Positions 17,862 to 27,093 of a stretch of 64,000 nt of DNA are shown piece by piece. Under the pieces are notes generated by a model. The model was not told the DNA's origin. It did not search any database and was given only the letters and a program-made list of their open reading frames with translations. The number at the start of each line of letters is the position of its first letter. Positions within the stretch are counted from its first letter, which is position 1. Made by a program: the position numbers and the translations under genes. Origin of the DNA: Acidihalobacter prosperus (lineage in GTDB: Bacteria; Pseudomonadota; Gammaproteobacteria; DSM-5130; Acidihalobacteraceae); NCBI RefSeq assembly GCF_000754095.2, contig NZ_JQSG02000003.1, positions 423,397 to 487,396 of the forward strand, read 5' to 3'.

Positions 17862-17884
17862 GCGTGCCCTGGGGCAGGGCATGC
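17862..17884. terminator. Hairpin between convergent genes
   Basis: Nine base pairs can form between GCGTGCCCT (17862-17870) and AGGGCATGC (17876-17884), with one G-T pair and a five-base loop. The hairpin lies between the ends of the EamA gene and the sensor kinase. No T-run is present, so it may only be a processing or Rho-linked structure. Confidence 0.35.
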
Positions 17885-17897
17885 GAGACTGACCGAG

Positions 17898-19271
17898 TCA
17901 GGCCGATTTCGGCGCGGGCAGGGCGGGCACACCGGCCGGCAGACGCAGGGTGACGCACAAGCCGCCTTCGGCACGGTTCTCGGCCGCGATCGCACCCTTG
18001 TGGGTTTCCACCGCGTGCTTGGCGATGGCCAAACCCAGGCCGTAGCCGGCGCGCGCCCCGGTAGGCGACTGCGCGCCGCGCACGAAGGGCTCGAACACCG
18101 TCTCGATCAGCGCCTCGCTCATGCCCGGCCCGCGATCGCAGACCTGGATCACGATCTCACCACCGGTTTCGCCGGCCACCACCGACACCTCGCCTCCGGG
18201 CGGCGAGAACCGCAGGGCGTTGCGCACCACGTTTTCGAGCGCACGGCGCAGCAATTCCTCGCGCCCCATGAGATGCGGCGACCCGCGGCACTCCAGCGTC
18301 ACTGCGCGGCCTTCGGCCGCCTCGAAATTGGCGTCGGAGACCACTTCGCCGATCAAGGCGGCCAGATCGACCTCCGCTTCGGGCCCCATGTCCACGCCGG
18401 CATTCATGCGCGAAAGCGTCAGCAGTTCGCCCACCAGCTCATCCAGGCGCGCGCTCTCGCGCTCGATGCGGTTCAGCGCCGTTTCCAGTTTTTCCGGTTG
18501 CTGGCGCGCCAGCGCCACTGCCACTCCGAGGCGCGCCAGCGGCGAGCGCAGCTCGTGCGACACGTCGTGAAGCAGACGCTGCTGGGCGGTCACCAGCGCC
18601 TGCAGCCGCGTGGCCATATGGTCGAAATCGCGGCCGAGATCGGCGATCTCGTCGCGGCGCGTACCGATGCTCGGCTGCACACGGGTATCCAGCGACCCCG
18701 CCGCCAGCGCGCGGGTGGCGCGCTGCAGATGCCGCACCGGACGAGTCAGATACCAGGCAAGCCCGAGGCTGAACAGCAGGCTCGCGGCCACCGCCGCCGC
18801 CAGCCTGACGATCAGCTCGTCGCGCACCAGCGCCGCGCGCGCGGCGGCGCTCGGATGCACACGCAGCTCGATGGGAATGAACATCAGGTAGCGCTTGCCG
18901 TCGGGCGCGGCAACCAGCCGCAGCCCGGGGCCGGCGTCGCCGGCGGCCAGCGCCGCCTGCGCTTTGCTCAGCACATTCTGCGGCACCGGCCTGCCGAAGA
19001 TGTCGGCGCCCTTCTCGTTGACCACCAGCACCGGGAAGTGCTGCCAGAAGGTGGAACTGGTGAACAGCTCGCGCAGCGCGGACACGCCGCCGAGATGCAA
19101 CACCGTGGCCGCCGAGGTCACCGCGAAATCCACCTGCGGGCCGCCGGCCACGTCGGTGATCTCGCGCATGCGCGCCTGGTTGTGCAGATACACGGCGGCG
19201 CCGACCGCGGCGCCGATGGCGATCTGCACGATCCAGAAACCGAGGAATATCTTCCAGAACAACCGCCCCAC
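17898..19271 (-). CDS. CpxA-like membrane sensor histidine kinase
   Basis: A 457-residue kinase. A first membrane helix covers about residues 8-28, followed by a periplasmic loop of roughly 120 residues, a second helix at 155-175, a HAMP domain at 176-228, a HisKA domain with H239 in LLHDVSHELRSPLARL, and an HATPase domain with N-box NVVRNALRFSP and GPGMSE/GYGLGLAIAKH glycine boxes. The start is GTG at 19271, 3 bp after the regulator gene, so the pair is one operon. The kinase region is CpxA-like, and a CpxR-type box lies upstream of the operon, so envelope stress is a reasonable but unproven signal. Confidence 0.87.
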   Translation of the reverse strand: MGRLFWKIFLGFWIVQIAIGAAVGAAVYLHNQARMREITDVAGGPQVDFAVTSAATVLHLGGVSALRELFTSSTFWQHFPVLVVNEKGADIFGRPVPQNVLSKAQAALAAGDAGPGLRLVAAPDGKRYLMFIPIELRVHPSAAARAALVRDELIVRLAAAVAASLLFSLGLAWYLTRPVRHLQRATRALAAGSLDTRVQPSIGTRRDEIADLGRDFDHMATRLQALVTAQQRLLHDVSHELRSPLARLGVAVALARQQPEKLETALNRIERESARLDELVGELLTLSRMNAGVDMGPEAEVDLAALIGEVVSDANFEAAEGRAVTLECRGSPHLMGREELLRRALENVVRNALRFSPPGGEVSVVAGETGGEIVIQVCDRGPGMSEALIETVFEPFVRGAQSPTGARAGYGLGLAIAKHAVETHKGAIAAENRAEGGLCVTLRLPAGVPALPAPKSA

Positions 19272-19274
19272 GGA

Positions 19275-19952
19275 CTATACCGCCACGAGCTGGTAGCCGA
19301 TGCCGCGCACCGTCTGGATCGGCGAACGCCCGTCGGGCAGCTGCCCGAGCTTGCGCCTGAGATTGCTCACGTGCACGTCCACGCTGCGGTCGTAGCGCGA
19401 CAGCGGATGCCCCAGCACACGCTCGGACAATTCTTCCTTGCTGACCACCCGTCCGGCCTGTCGCGCGAGCGTCTCCAGCAGGTTGAATTCGGTGCTGGTC
19501 AGCGCCATGCGCTCGCCGGCCCATTCGGCGACGCGCTCGGCCGAGCGTATGGTGACATCGCCAACCTGCAGCATGTCGCGCGCCATGCCCGGCGTCGCAC
19601 GCCGCAGCACGGCACGCAGCCGCGCCACCAGCTCGCGCGGATTGCAGGGCTTGGGCAGATAATCGTCGGCACCGAGCTCCAGCCCGACGATGCGGTCGAC
19701 ATCGTCGCCCTTGGCGGTCAACATGATCACCGGCACCAGCGACTGCTGGCGGATCTGGCGCAGCGATTCCAGGCCGCTCTGCCCCGGCAGCATGATGTCC
19801 AGCACCACCGCATCGGCATCACCGGCAAGCGCCTGTTGCGCGCCCTCCTCGCCATTGTGCGCGGCCGCGACCTCGAAGCCCTCGGCCTCGAGGTATTCCG
19901 CGAGCATCTCGCACAGCTCCTCGTCGTCGTCGATCAGCAATACACGGTTCAT
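19275..19952 (-). CDS. CpxR-like OmpR-family response regulator
   Basis: A 225-residue regulator. The receiver domain (1-120) has acidic pocket residues in LLIDDDEE, phospho-acceptor D52 in VVLDIMLPG, the conserved Thr in IMLTAKG and Lys in YLPKPCNPREL. The C-terminal winged helix (about 130-225) contains LTSTEFNLLETLARQAG and RSVDVHVSNLRRKLG. The sequence pattern is closer to CpxR than to OmpR or PhoB. It is the first gene of the operon with the kinase. A perfect GTAAA-N5-GTAAA box lies 84 bp upstream, suggesting autoregulation. Confidence 0.88.
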   Translation of the reverse strand: MNRVLLIDDDEELCEMLAEYLEAEGFEVAAAHNGEEGAQQALAGDADAVVLDIMLPGQSGLESLRQIRQQSLVPVIMLTAKGDDVDRIVGLELGADDYLPKPCNPRELVARLRAVLRRATPGMARDMLQVGDVTIRSAERVAEWAGERMALTSTEFNLLETLARQAGRVVSKEELSERVLGHPLSRYDRSVDVHVSNLRRKLGQLPDGRSPIQTVRGIGYQLVAV

Positions 19953-20035
19953 CTTGATATCGGTCCGTCCGTTCCCTGTTGCCCGAAATCATGCTGCCAC
20001 ACCCAGCGCCGCACGGCAGCAGCGCACCGTTCCGA

Positions 20036-20050
20036 TTTACATAGCTTTAC
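20036..20050 (-). promoter_or_regulatory. CpxR-type box (GTAAA-N5-GTAAA)
   Basis: On the minus strand this reads GTAAAGCTATGTAAA, an exact match to the enterobacterial CpxR consensus GTAAA-N5-GTAAA. It lies 84 bp before the start of the CpxR-like gene and in the same orientation. Autoregulation of the operon is the simplest reading. It could also serve the plus-strand transcript ending at 20232. Confidence 0.65.
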
Positions 20051-20206
20051 CCATTCCACACCCACCTTTGCAGGGCGGGCGCGGATACTGCATCCATCGC
20101 AGGACGGCATGACCGGCAAGCATCAGGAAGCCCATCGCCGACATCCCGTCCCGGCGCCAGCTCACGCAATCACCTCAGGCGAGACCCCTAGCTCTCCTCC
20201 TGTTTC

Positions 20207-20232
20207 GGCCCCCTTAGCGGGGCCTTTTTTTT
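20207..20232 (+). terminator. Strong intrinsic terminator without an obvious upstream gene
   Basis: GGCCCC (20207-20212) pairs with GGGGCC (20219-20224) across a six-base loop and is followed by eight T. This is a textbook plus-strand intrinsic terminator. The nearest plus-strand gene upstream ends at 17848, and the minus-strand operon starts at 19952. It therefore either ends a small RNA from 19953-20206 or is a leader attenuator of the binding protein gene at 20379. Confidence 0.75.
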
Positions 20233-20378
20233 GCGGCGGGGAAAACCCGCCAACGACCGCGCATCTCGCCACTCCCCGACGCAAGCACGCGACATCCGTC
20301 TGAACCCGCCAAGTCCGACGTGGTCGATCATTTGTCTTTATGGCACAAAACCGTCACGCAAAAAGGGAGAAGCACGGG

Positions 20379-21653
20379 ATGAATCATCGCCTCAAAAGCA
20401 TCGCCGCACGAAGCCTGATCGCCTTTCCGCTCACTACCCTCATGGCGCATGCCGCCTGCACGATACCCATCGGCATCGTGCTGCCGACCTCCGGCGAACT
20501 GAGCGCGCAGGGGCAGGAAAACGTGCAGATGGCACAGCTCGCCATTCAACAGATAGACAAGGCCGGCGGGCCCGGCGCCTGCCGTCTCAAGGCCGTGATC
20601 AGCAACAGCCAGACCAAGCCGGCCATCGGCGTCGATGCCGCCAAGAAGCTGGTCGACCTCGATCATGTGCCGGCCATCGTCGGCGCCTCGTCCAGCGGCG
20701 TGTCGATGGCGATACTGACCTCGGTGACCGCGCCGGGCCATGTCGTGCAGATTTCGCCGTCCTCCACCTCGCCGGCGTTCACCACGCTCGCCCAGCAAGG
20801 CAAGACCGGCGGCTACTGGTTCCGCACCGCGCCGTCCGACGCCCTGCAGGGCGTGGCCATGGCGTATGTCGCCCATCAGCAGGCCAAGCTCAGGCGCGTC
20901 GCCGTGATGTATCTCAACAATCCTTACGGTAGCGGCCTGGCCGGTCGCTTCGAGCATGAATTCAAGGCCATGGGCGGCACGGTCACCGCCAGCGTCGCCT
21001 TCAATCCCCGCCAGCCCTCCTACCGCAGCGAGGTGCATCAAGCCATGCAGGGGCATCCCCAGGCGCTGTTCCTGGTCGGCTACCCGAACACCGGCGAGGT
21101 GATCGTGCGCGAATGGATCAGCGCCGGCGGCCCGCATACCTATCTGTTCCCGGACGCTCTGCACGCGCCGCAGTTCGTCGATGCCATCGGCGGCCGCTAT
21201 CTCGACGGACACACCTGGGGCACCGTGCCGGGCAACACCCGCACCCGTAGCCTCGGCTATGTCGCCAAGGCCTTCAAACGCGGCTACGGGCACGCCATGA
21301 GCGAGTCCTACGATGCCTCGACCTACGACGCGACCGCCATCGCAGCGCTCGCGGCCTATGCCGCCAAGGCGGACGGCGCGGTCACCGGCGCACGCGTGCG
21401 CGACATGATCCCGCGCGTCACCGACCCGAAAGGCACCGCGGTCTACGCCTCCGTGCGCGGTTTCCGCAAGGCCGAAAAACTGCTCGCGGCCGGCAAGCCG
21501 ATCCGCTACATCGGCGCCTCGGGCGCGCTGCACTTCGACACCACCGGCGACGTCAAGGGGCCGATGGTCGTCTGGCGCGTCAAGGACGGCAAGATCGTCC
21601 CGGTCGAAACCCTGAGCGCGAAACGGATCGCCGCCATCGGCGCACACGGCTGA
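20379..21653 (+). CDS. LivJ/AmiC-like periplasmic binding protein, orphan
   Basis: A 424-residue type 1 binding protein with a Sec signal peptide (cleavage near residues 24-25, LMAHA/ACT). The mature part starts IPIGIVLPTSGELSAQGQEN and continues GVDAAKKLVDLDHVPAIVGA, typical for Liv-type ABC binding proteins. The ATG at 20379 is chosen over one at 20340 because GGGAGA lies about eight bases upstream and the signal peptide begins here. No transporter genes flank it. It may deliver its ligand to the Liv system at 8481-13107 or act as a sensor component. Ligand unknown. Confidence 0.82.
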   Translation: MNHRLKSIAARSLIAFPLTTLMAHAACTIPIGIVLPTSGELSAQGQENVQMAQLAIQQIDKAGGPGACRLKAVISNSQTKPAIGVDAAKKLVDLDHVPAIVGASSSGVSMAILTSVTAPGHVVQISPSSTSPAFTTLAQQGKTGGYWFRTAPSDALQGVAMAYVAHQQAKLRRVAVMYLNNPYGSGLAGRFEHEFKAMGGTVTASVAFNPRQPSYRSEVHQAMQGHPQALFLVGYPNTGEVIVREWISAGGPHTYLFPDALHAPQFVDAIGGRYLDGHTWGTVPGNTRTRSLGYVAKAFKRGYGHAMSESYDASTYDATAIAALAAYAAKADGAVTGARVRDMIPRVTDPKGTAVYASVRGFRKAEKLLAAGKPIRYIGASGALHFDTTGDVKGPMVVWRVKDGKIVPVETLSAKRIAAIGAHG

Positions 21654-21836
21654 CCCGCTCCCCGGCACGGCTGCAGCCATGTCGGGAATCGCACAACATG
21701 CCCCCTCTTGGCGGCTTGACGACATGCCGGCGGCACGCGGAACCACCGTGTGCCGCCGCACTGCGGCTGGCCCGGATATTGCGACAGTTCTCCGCCCCTC
21801 ACGGGCATTGCGCAAATCACCGACACAGGAGCCGCC

Positions 21837-22010
21837 ATGAACGACGCATCCCTGCCCTGGGACGACGACGCCCGCCAGCGACTGGAAAAAATGCCTGCCT
21901 TCGTGCGCCCCATGGCCCAGGCGAAAATCGAGAAAGCCGCACGCGAAGCCGGCGAGAGCCGGGTCACCGCCGCCTTCATCGAAAGCCAGAAATCCCGCTT
22001 GATGGGCTAG
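21837..22010 (+). CDS. Small PCP_red-domain protein
   Basis: A 57-residue protein matching the short PCP_red domain, which forms the C-terminus of the light-independent protochlorophyllide reductase subunit BchB/ChlB. The pattern W-x3-A-x-x-R-L-x-x-(M/V)-P-x-F-V-R-x-M-A is visible in residues 7-32. The ATG at 21837 follows AGGAG at a normal distance. Stand-alone copies are known in non-phototrophic proteobacteria, with unknown function. No other bacteriochlorophyll gene is in the window. The gene is not obviously in an operon. Confidence 0.68.
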   Translation: MNDASLPWDDDARQRLEKMPAFVRPMAQAKIEKAAREAGESRVTAAFIESQKSRLMG

Positions 22011-22041
22011 GACCTGTTCACACGATGGCGGGACATACGGG

Positions 22042-22560
22042 TCATGCGTAGATCGCCAGTTCGCGCGCGCGCCGTGCGGCGTCCGCATCGGTACGCGCCG
22101 GAACCGCTTCGAGGCACGCCACGTACTCCTCGGGCAGTCCGTGCTCGCGCGCGCCGCGCACGACATGCGTCTTGTACCAGTCGTAAGGCAGGGAACCCGG
22201 CATCGCTGCCAAGGCGCGGTAAACATGCGCCTGCACCGGCTTGCCGCGTTCGGGCGATATCCCCAGCAATACGCGCTCGTAGGCGACGCCCAGACCCTCG
22301 AACCGATCCAGAATCGCCAGCTCGGACGCTGCCAGGGAAAACAGGACGCCATACACCTCATCGGCTTCGCGTCCGCTTGCGCAGGCATCGCATTTCGCCG
22401 AGCCGTCGTTGCCGCTGAGCAGATGAAAGGTCAGCCGGTGCCCCCGCAAGCGGCCGATGCCGCAGGCGCGCGCCGAGGGTACGCGCGCGCGCAGTCGCGC
22501 ACTCGCCATGTTCGAGCCGTAAGCGAAATAAAGCACCTGCTTCTCTGTCGTCAATTCCAT
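22042..22560 (-). CDS. Gamma-glutamylcyclotransferase-like protein
   Basis: A 172-residue GGCT/AIG2-like fold protein. It has the N-terminal substrate loop YFAYGSNM (11-18) and the presumed catalytic Glu E88 in LDRFEGLG, followed by YERV. Family enzymes release 5-oxoproline from gamma-glutamyl compounds. Together with the amidotransferase at 13398 it gives the window two possible gamma-glutamyl enzymes, although they are not linked. Single gene on the minus strand. Confidence 0.8.
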   Translation of the reverse strand: MELTTEKQVLYFAYGSNMASARLRARVPSARACGIGRLRGHRLTFHLLSGNDGSAKCDACASGREADEVYGVLFSLAASELAILDRFEGLGVAYERVLLGISPERGKPVQAHVYRALAAMPGSLPYDWYKTHVVRGAREHGLPEEYVACLEAVPARTDADAARRARELAIYA

Positions 22561-22881
22561 CGCCGCATCCCTGGGTGGGTTGGTTGCCGCACCGATATCA
22601 TGATTCGTTGATCAGCCACGAGAAACCAGTCCGTCGATCAGCGAGTCGCGGGCGGCCCGCCATCGAGCAGGTCCAAACCCCGACTGGAAATAAGATATTC
22701 TTATGAATTATCCTAGCGACGGTAGCGAGCGACCATGACGCAGCGGAGCCTGCGCATCCTTGAAACGACCATACCGGTCAAAGAGAAAAACGCGCATGAA
22801 ATCAGCACTCCCGCCACGGCATCGCCGCGAACCCGCTGCGACCGGCCGCAGCGAACACTAAGATAGCAGGCTGCCAGCCAG
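22561..22881. other. Divergent intergenic region, 321 bp
   Basis: No convincing gene. An AT-rich stretch around 22688-22712 contains the inverted repeat ATAAGA-TAT-TCTTAT (22690-22704), which could be an operator for the EAL-protein gene at 22882 or part of a promoter. Confidence 0.35.
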
Positions 22882-25827
22882 ATGAGCCTACGCGGCCGGC
22901 TGCTGCTCCTGATCGGACTCACGCTGCTGCCCGCATTCGGTCTGATGCTGATCGTCGGCCGCATCCAGCACGACGCCATTCGCAACGAAGCCGAGCGCTA
23001 CGCGCTGACCCTGATCCAGGCGCAGGCCGCCAACCAGATCGAAATGCTCAACGAGGCGCATGTCACGCTCGACCTGCTGGCCAGAATTCCGCAAATGGTG
23101 CAATCAGGCGCCACATGTCGCAACCTCCTGCCGCAATACGCGGATCGCGTACTGGCGCGCTTCAATGAAATCGGCATTGCGCGTGCGGACGGCAAGATTC
23201 TGTGCAGCATGCACAAGCCGGGTAGCCGCACGATCGATCACCCGATCATCACCGACGCGGACGATCCATCCGATATGGGCTTCCGGCTCAGCAATCAGGG
23301 CGTATCCGCGCAAGGCGGACCGCGCGTACTCACGGCCCTTTATCCGCTCGCAAATTCGCAGGGGCGCCTGCACCATATCCTGTTTGCCACGCTGCCCCAG
23401 CACTGGTTCACCAACAGCGTGTCGCAAACACCCCTGCCACCGGGCGCCTTCTTCACGTTGCTCGGCCATGACCGCCATGTGCTCGCGCGCTACCCGGATT
23501 CTGCGCAAAGCCGCAGCGATGCCCGTGCGTTGCTGGAGCGCATACAGCCACACCTCGGACAGGCGACGTCCTGGACCGGCCGCACGCGGCTCGACGGCCA
23601 CGAATGGGCGGTCACCTCGACTGCCCTGGACGCAAAGGCGATGCCGGACGGGCCGCAAATCATCGTCGCCATCCCACTGGCTACGGCGATGCGGGATGCC
23701 GCCCATGCGTTCTATTGGAACCTCGGCGTACTTGCCGTCTTCGCGCTGGCCGCGCTTGCATTCGCCTGGTACAGCGGCGGTATGCTGATACTGCGTCCGG
23801 TAAGACGCCTTATGGGTGCGGCCGACATGATCGCCACCGGACGATATGCCGTGCGTACCGGCATACGTACGGGTCCCAGCGAAATCATCGCCCTGGGCCG
23901 CGCCTTCGACGATATGGCCGGCGCGCTGGAGGCCCGTATTCGCGAGGACGAAATCCATCGCGTACGCATCGCACGCCTCAATCGTATCTATCGCATGCTC
24001 AGCGCCATCAATGGCGCCATCATCCGCATTCGCGACCGCGACCAGTTACTGCAGGAGACCTGCCGCATCGTGGTCGAGCAAGGGCACTTCGGCTTCGCCT
24101 GGGCCGGACTTATCGAACAGGGCAGCGACATCCTCGGCCTCAAGGCGCACGCTGGCGATGCGGGCGAATTCCTCGATGCGATCCGAGTCTCGCTCGACCC
24201 AGAACACCCGGAAGGGCGCGGCCTGGCCGGCAATGCCATCCGCAGCGGCGAACCGCAGATCGCCAACCATGTCGAGGACGATCCGCGCCTGACGCCCTGG
24301 CGCCGAGAGCTGAACGCCGTCGGCATCCGCTCGGCGGCCGCCTTTCCGTTGCGCGTTCACGGCATGACCGTGGGTGTGCTGGTGCTCTATGCACGCGAAC
24401 ACGACTATTTCGACGAACAGGAAATCACCCTGCTCGATGAACTGGCAGCGGACAGTTCGCTGGGGCTGGAACATATTGCCAAGGACCAACAGATCAGTTT
24501 CCTGGCGAACTGGGACACCCTCACCCAGCTGCCCAACCGCGACCTGTTCGAGGATCGTCTGCGGCAGGCTCTGCACCGCGCGCAAAGACATCGTCGGCAT
24601 ACCGCCGTACTGGGTATCAGCGTGGTGAATCAGCCCGCCATCAGCGACCGTATGGGCCGCGCGGTCGGCGACCGGCTGATGCTCGAAACCGCTTCGCGAC
24701 TGGGCGCTCTCGCGCTCGAACGCGTTCCGGGCGTGGCGCTGACCGACCACATTGCGAGACTCGGCAATCACGATTTCGGCCTGGTCATTAGCGATCTCGA
24801 AGGCACCGGCGATCTGGTGACCGCGTTGCGCATGATCCACACCGCACTTGCCGGGTCGATCGTCATCGGGCGCGAGGCGGTCGATCCGGATGTACGCATC
24901 GGCGTAGCGGTCTATCCGCGCGATGCCGAAGACGCCGACACCCTTGTACACCACGCGCTGTTCGCCGCCCATGTGCAGACCAGCAGTGAGCAGCACCGCC
25001 ATACGGCCTTCTATTCCGCAGGCGAGGATACCGCCGCGCAGGCACGCTACGCGTTGGAAGCCGCCCTGAGAACGGCCATCGAACTACAGCAGTTCGATCT
25101 CGAGTACCAACCGCGCATCGATGCCCGCACCGGCAGGATTGCGAGTGCGGAAGCACTGATCCGATGGCAAAGGCCCGGGCATGGACGCGTGCCGCCCAAT
25201 GCATTCATTTCCGTGCTGGAGCAAACGGGCCTGATCGTGAAGGTCGGCGAGTGGGCCATGCAGCGCGCGCTCGAACAGCGCCTGCGCATGCGCGACAGAC
25301 TGCCCGACGACTTTGTCATTTCGGTCAACGCCTCCAGCCAGGAATTGCAGGCAACCGACTACGTTGCGCGCACGCGCCGCTTGCTTCGATTCACTGGCGC
25401 CCGGCCCGAGTGGCTGGAAATCGAGATCACCGAATCCGGACTGGTCGACAGCGGCGGCTCGACACTGGAGCAGCTCACCGGGCTGAAAAATCTTGGCGTG
25501 CGACTGTCGATCGACGATTTCGGCACCGGCTATTCGTCGCTCAGCTACCTGCGCCAGTTCCCGGTCGACGCACTCAAGATCGATCAGGCCTTCGTGCGCG
25601 AAATCGGCCGTGCCGAAGACGCACTACTCATCGTGAAATCCATCATCGGCTTGGCCAAGGCGCTGAATCTGTCCGTCATCGCTGAAGGTGTCGAGACGGC
25701 GGCACAGGCACAGACGCTGAAACAGGAAGGTTGCGACGAGTTGCAGGGCTTCCACTTCGGCCGCCCCTTGCGCGCGGAGGCCTTCGAGGCCTTGTTCGGA
25801 CCTCCGCCGCCCCCCGCATGCGCCTGA
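22882..25827 (+). CDS. Membrane GAF-GGDEF(degenerate)-EAL cyclic-di-GMP phosphodiesterase
   Basis: A 981-residue signalling protein. Membrane helix at about 7-26, periplasmic sensor region to about 270, second helix (LGVLAVFALAALAFAWYSGG), HAMP, GAF at about 375-535, GGDEF at about 540-690 and EAL at about 715-965. The GGDEF signature is replaced by GNHDF (628-632), so cyclase activity is unlikely. The EAL domain keeps E757-A-L in ASAEALIRW, EIEITESG and DDFGTGYSSLSYLRQFPVDALKID, so it should hydrolyse c-di-GMP to pGpG. The dead GGDEF may act as a GTP sensor, as in other composite proteins. Confidence 0.87.
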   Translation: MSLRGRLLLLIGLTLLPAFGLMLIVGRIQHDAIRNEAERYALTLIQAQAANQIEMLNEAHVTLDLLARIPQMVQSGATCRNLLPQYADRVLARFNEIGIARADGKILCSMHKPGSRTIDHPIITDADDPSDMGFRLSNQGVSAQGGPRVLTALYPLANSQGRLHHILFATLPQHWFTNSVSQTPLPPGAFFTLLGHDRHVLARYPDSAQSRSDARALLERIQPHLGQATSWTGRTRLDGHEWAVTSTALDAKAMPDGPQIIVAIPLATAMRDAAHAFYWNLGVLAVFALAALAFAWYSGGMLILRPVRRLMGAADMIATGRYAVRTGIRTGPSEIIALGRAFDDMAGALEARIREDEIHRVRIARLNRIYRMLSAINGAIIRIRDRDQLLQETCRIVVEQGHFGFAWAGLIEQGSDILGLKAHAGDAGEFLDAIRVSLDPEHPEGRGLAGNAIRSGEPQIANHVEDDPRLTPWRRELNAVGIRSAAAFPLRVHGMTVGVLVLYAREHDYFDEQEITLLDELAADSSLGLEHIAKDQQISFLANWDTLTQLPNRDLFEDRLRQALHRAQRHRRHTAVLGISVVNQPAISDRMGRAVGDRLMLETASRLGALALERVPGVALTDHIARLGNHDFGLVISDLEGTGDLVTALRMIHTALAGSIVIGREAVDPDVRIGVAVYPRDAEDADTLVHHALFAAHVQTSSEQHRHTAFYSAGEDTAAQARYALEAALRTAIELQQFDLEYQPRIDARTGRIASAEALIRWQRPGHGRVPPNAFISVLEQTGLIVKVGEWAMQRALEQRLRMRDRLPDDFVISVNASSQELQATDYVARTRRLLRFTGARPEWLEIEITESGLVDSGGSTLEQLTGLKNLGVRLSIDDFGTGYSSLSYLRQFPVDALKIDQAFVREIGRAEDALLIVKSIIGLAKALNLSVIAEGVETAAQAQTLKQEGCDELQGFHFGRPLRAEAFEALFGPPPPPACA

Positions 25828-26015
25828 CACGGCTGGCATCCGCCCGCTGTGGGCGGATGCGTATTCCGGCCTTGTCGATCACAGAATTCCGCGTGCGTTA
25901 TGAGTTGTCGGGACGATGGTCGGCCAATACGGAATCCGCAAGCTAACACTTGACACCGATCCGCACGATGTCGTGCACACACGGTGATGGTCTCGCGCAC
26001 ATGGCGGTCAGGACT

Positions 26016-26930
26016 TCAATGCCGCCCTCCGGCCATGAACCGATTGGTGACATGCCCCGCCAGAGCATCGCAGGCCGGCCCGCAAGCGGCGCGACGGATC
26101 AGCCGCACCTGATAGTCCCCCAGCGGCGGCAGGCCAATCTCCATCCCCACACGCCGCAACGGGGGACGCACGAGGCTGGCGGGGAAGGGCGCCACGGCGA
26201 GATCCGCCAGCATGGCCGCCTCCTGGCCCGCGCAGTGCTCGCTGGTATAGGCGATACGGTAAGGCAGTCCCGCCCGGTCCAGCGCGGACAAAGCCGTCTT
26301 GCGCCAGACGCAGCCATGGTTGGCGAGCGCAAGAGGGATCGGTGTCCGCTGCGACGCGGCCCCCCCCTCACGACAGGTCCAGACCAGAGGCTCGCTGTGC
26401 ACCGCCTCTCCCCGACCCGCCAGCTCTCCGTCGCCATCGGCAGTCACCAGAATCAGGTCGAGTTCGCCCTCATCCAGCCGGGACAGCAGTACCAGGCTGG
26501 CGCCCATGGTCACGTCGACCTCCACGGCCGGGTGGCTGCGCGCAAACTGCGCCAGCACATCCGGCAGGATTCGCGTGCCGACATCGTCGGGGGTGCCGAA
26601 ACGCACGCGGCCCTCGAGCGCAGGGGCGAGAAACTGCGCGACCGTCTCCTCGTTGAGCCGCAACAGGCGACGGCCGTACCCCAGCAGCAGTTCGCCCTCG
26701 GGCGTCAGGGCCACCCGGCGGGCACCGCGAACGAACAGCGATTTCCCGAGCATTTCCTCCAGGCGCTTGATCTGCATGCTCAAGGCCGAGGGCGTGCGAA
26801 ATACCTGCTGCGCCGCTCGCGTGAAGCTACCGGTTTCGGCGATCGCCACGAAGGATTGCAGCACATCGGTATCGAGCAGCGGCAAGGCGCTGCGTGCTTG
26901 CGTCCCGCCGGGTTTGATAGGTGACGCCAT
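26016..26930 (-). CDS. LysR-family regulator, LrhA/HexA-like
   Basis: A 304-residue regulator. The winged HTH lies at about residues 18-78 (FVAIAETGSFTRAAQQVFRTPSALSMQIKRLE), followed by a substrate-binding domain. The pattern LLDTDVLQSFVAIAETGSFTRAA and PLLALANHGCVWR-like residues resemble the LrhA/PecT/HexA subgroup, which often controls motility and virulence. The ATG at 26930 is preferred to an upstream TTG at 26945. It is divergent from a DUF1127 gene at 27094, a common pairing. Confidence 0.85.
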   Translation of the reverse strand: MASPIKPGGTQARSALPLLDTDVLQSFVAIAETGSFTRAAQQVFRTPSALSMQIKRLEEMLGKSLFVRGARRVALTPEGELLLGYGRRLLRLNEETVAQFLAPALEGRVRFGTPDDVGTRILPDVLAQFARSHPAVEVDVTMGASLVLLSRLDEGELDLILVTADGDGELAGRGEAVHSEPLVWTCREGGAASQRTPIPLALANHGCVWRKTALSALDRAGLPYRIAYTSEHCAGQEAAMLADLAVAPFPASLVRPPLRRVGMEIGLPPLGDYQVRLIRRAACGPACDALAGHVTNRFMAGGRH

Positions 26931-26940
26931 CGCGCAAACC

Positions 26941-26955
26941 TTCAATTAATCTGAA
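26941..26955. promoter_or_regulatory. Possible LysR operator
   Basis: TTCAATTAATCTGAA contains the interrupted dyad TTCA-N7-TGAA and a T-N11-A core, in the AT-rich gap between the LysR gene and the divergent DUF1127 gene. Position and symmetry suit a LysR-type operator. The match is short, so the call is tentative. Confidence 0.3.
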
Positions 26956-27093
26956 CCTTGAATATATATCTTTTCGTTTGAATTAACACTCCTGCCAGCC
27001 CATCCTGCATCTCGAGACTCGCAACCTTAGCCACGACACAACCACGCGCAGGCCCCGCCCCCCGGATCGGGCGGGGCCGAAGGGAGTATTGCC

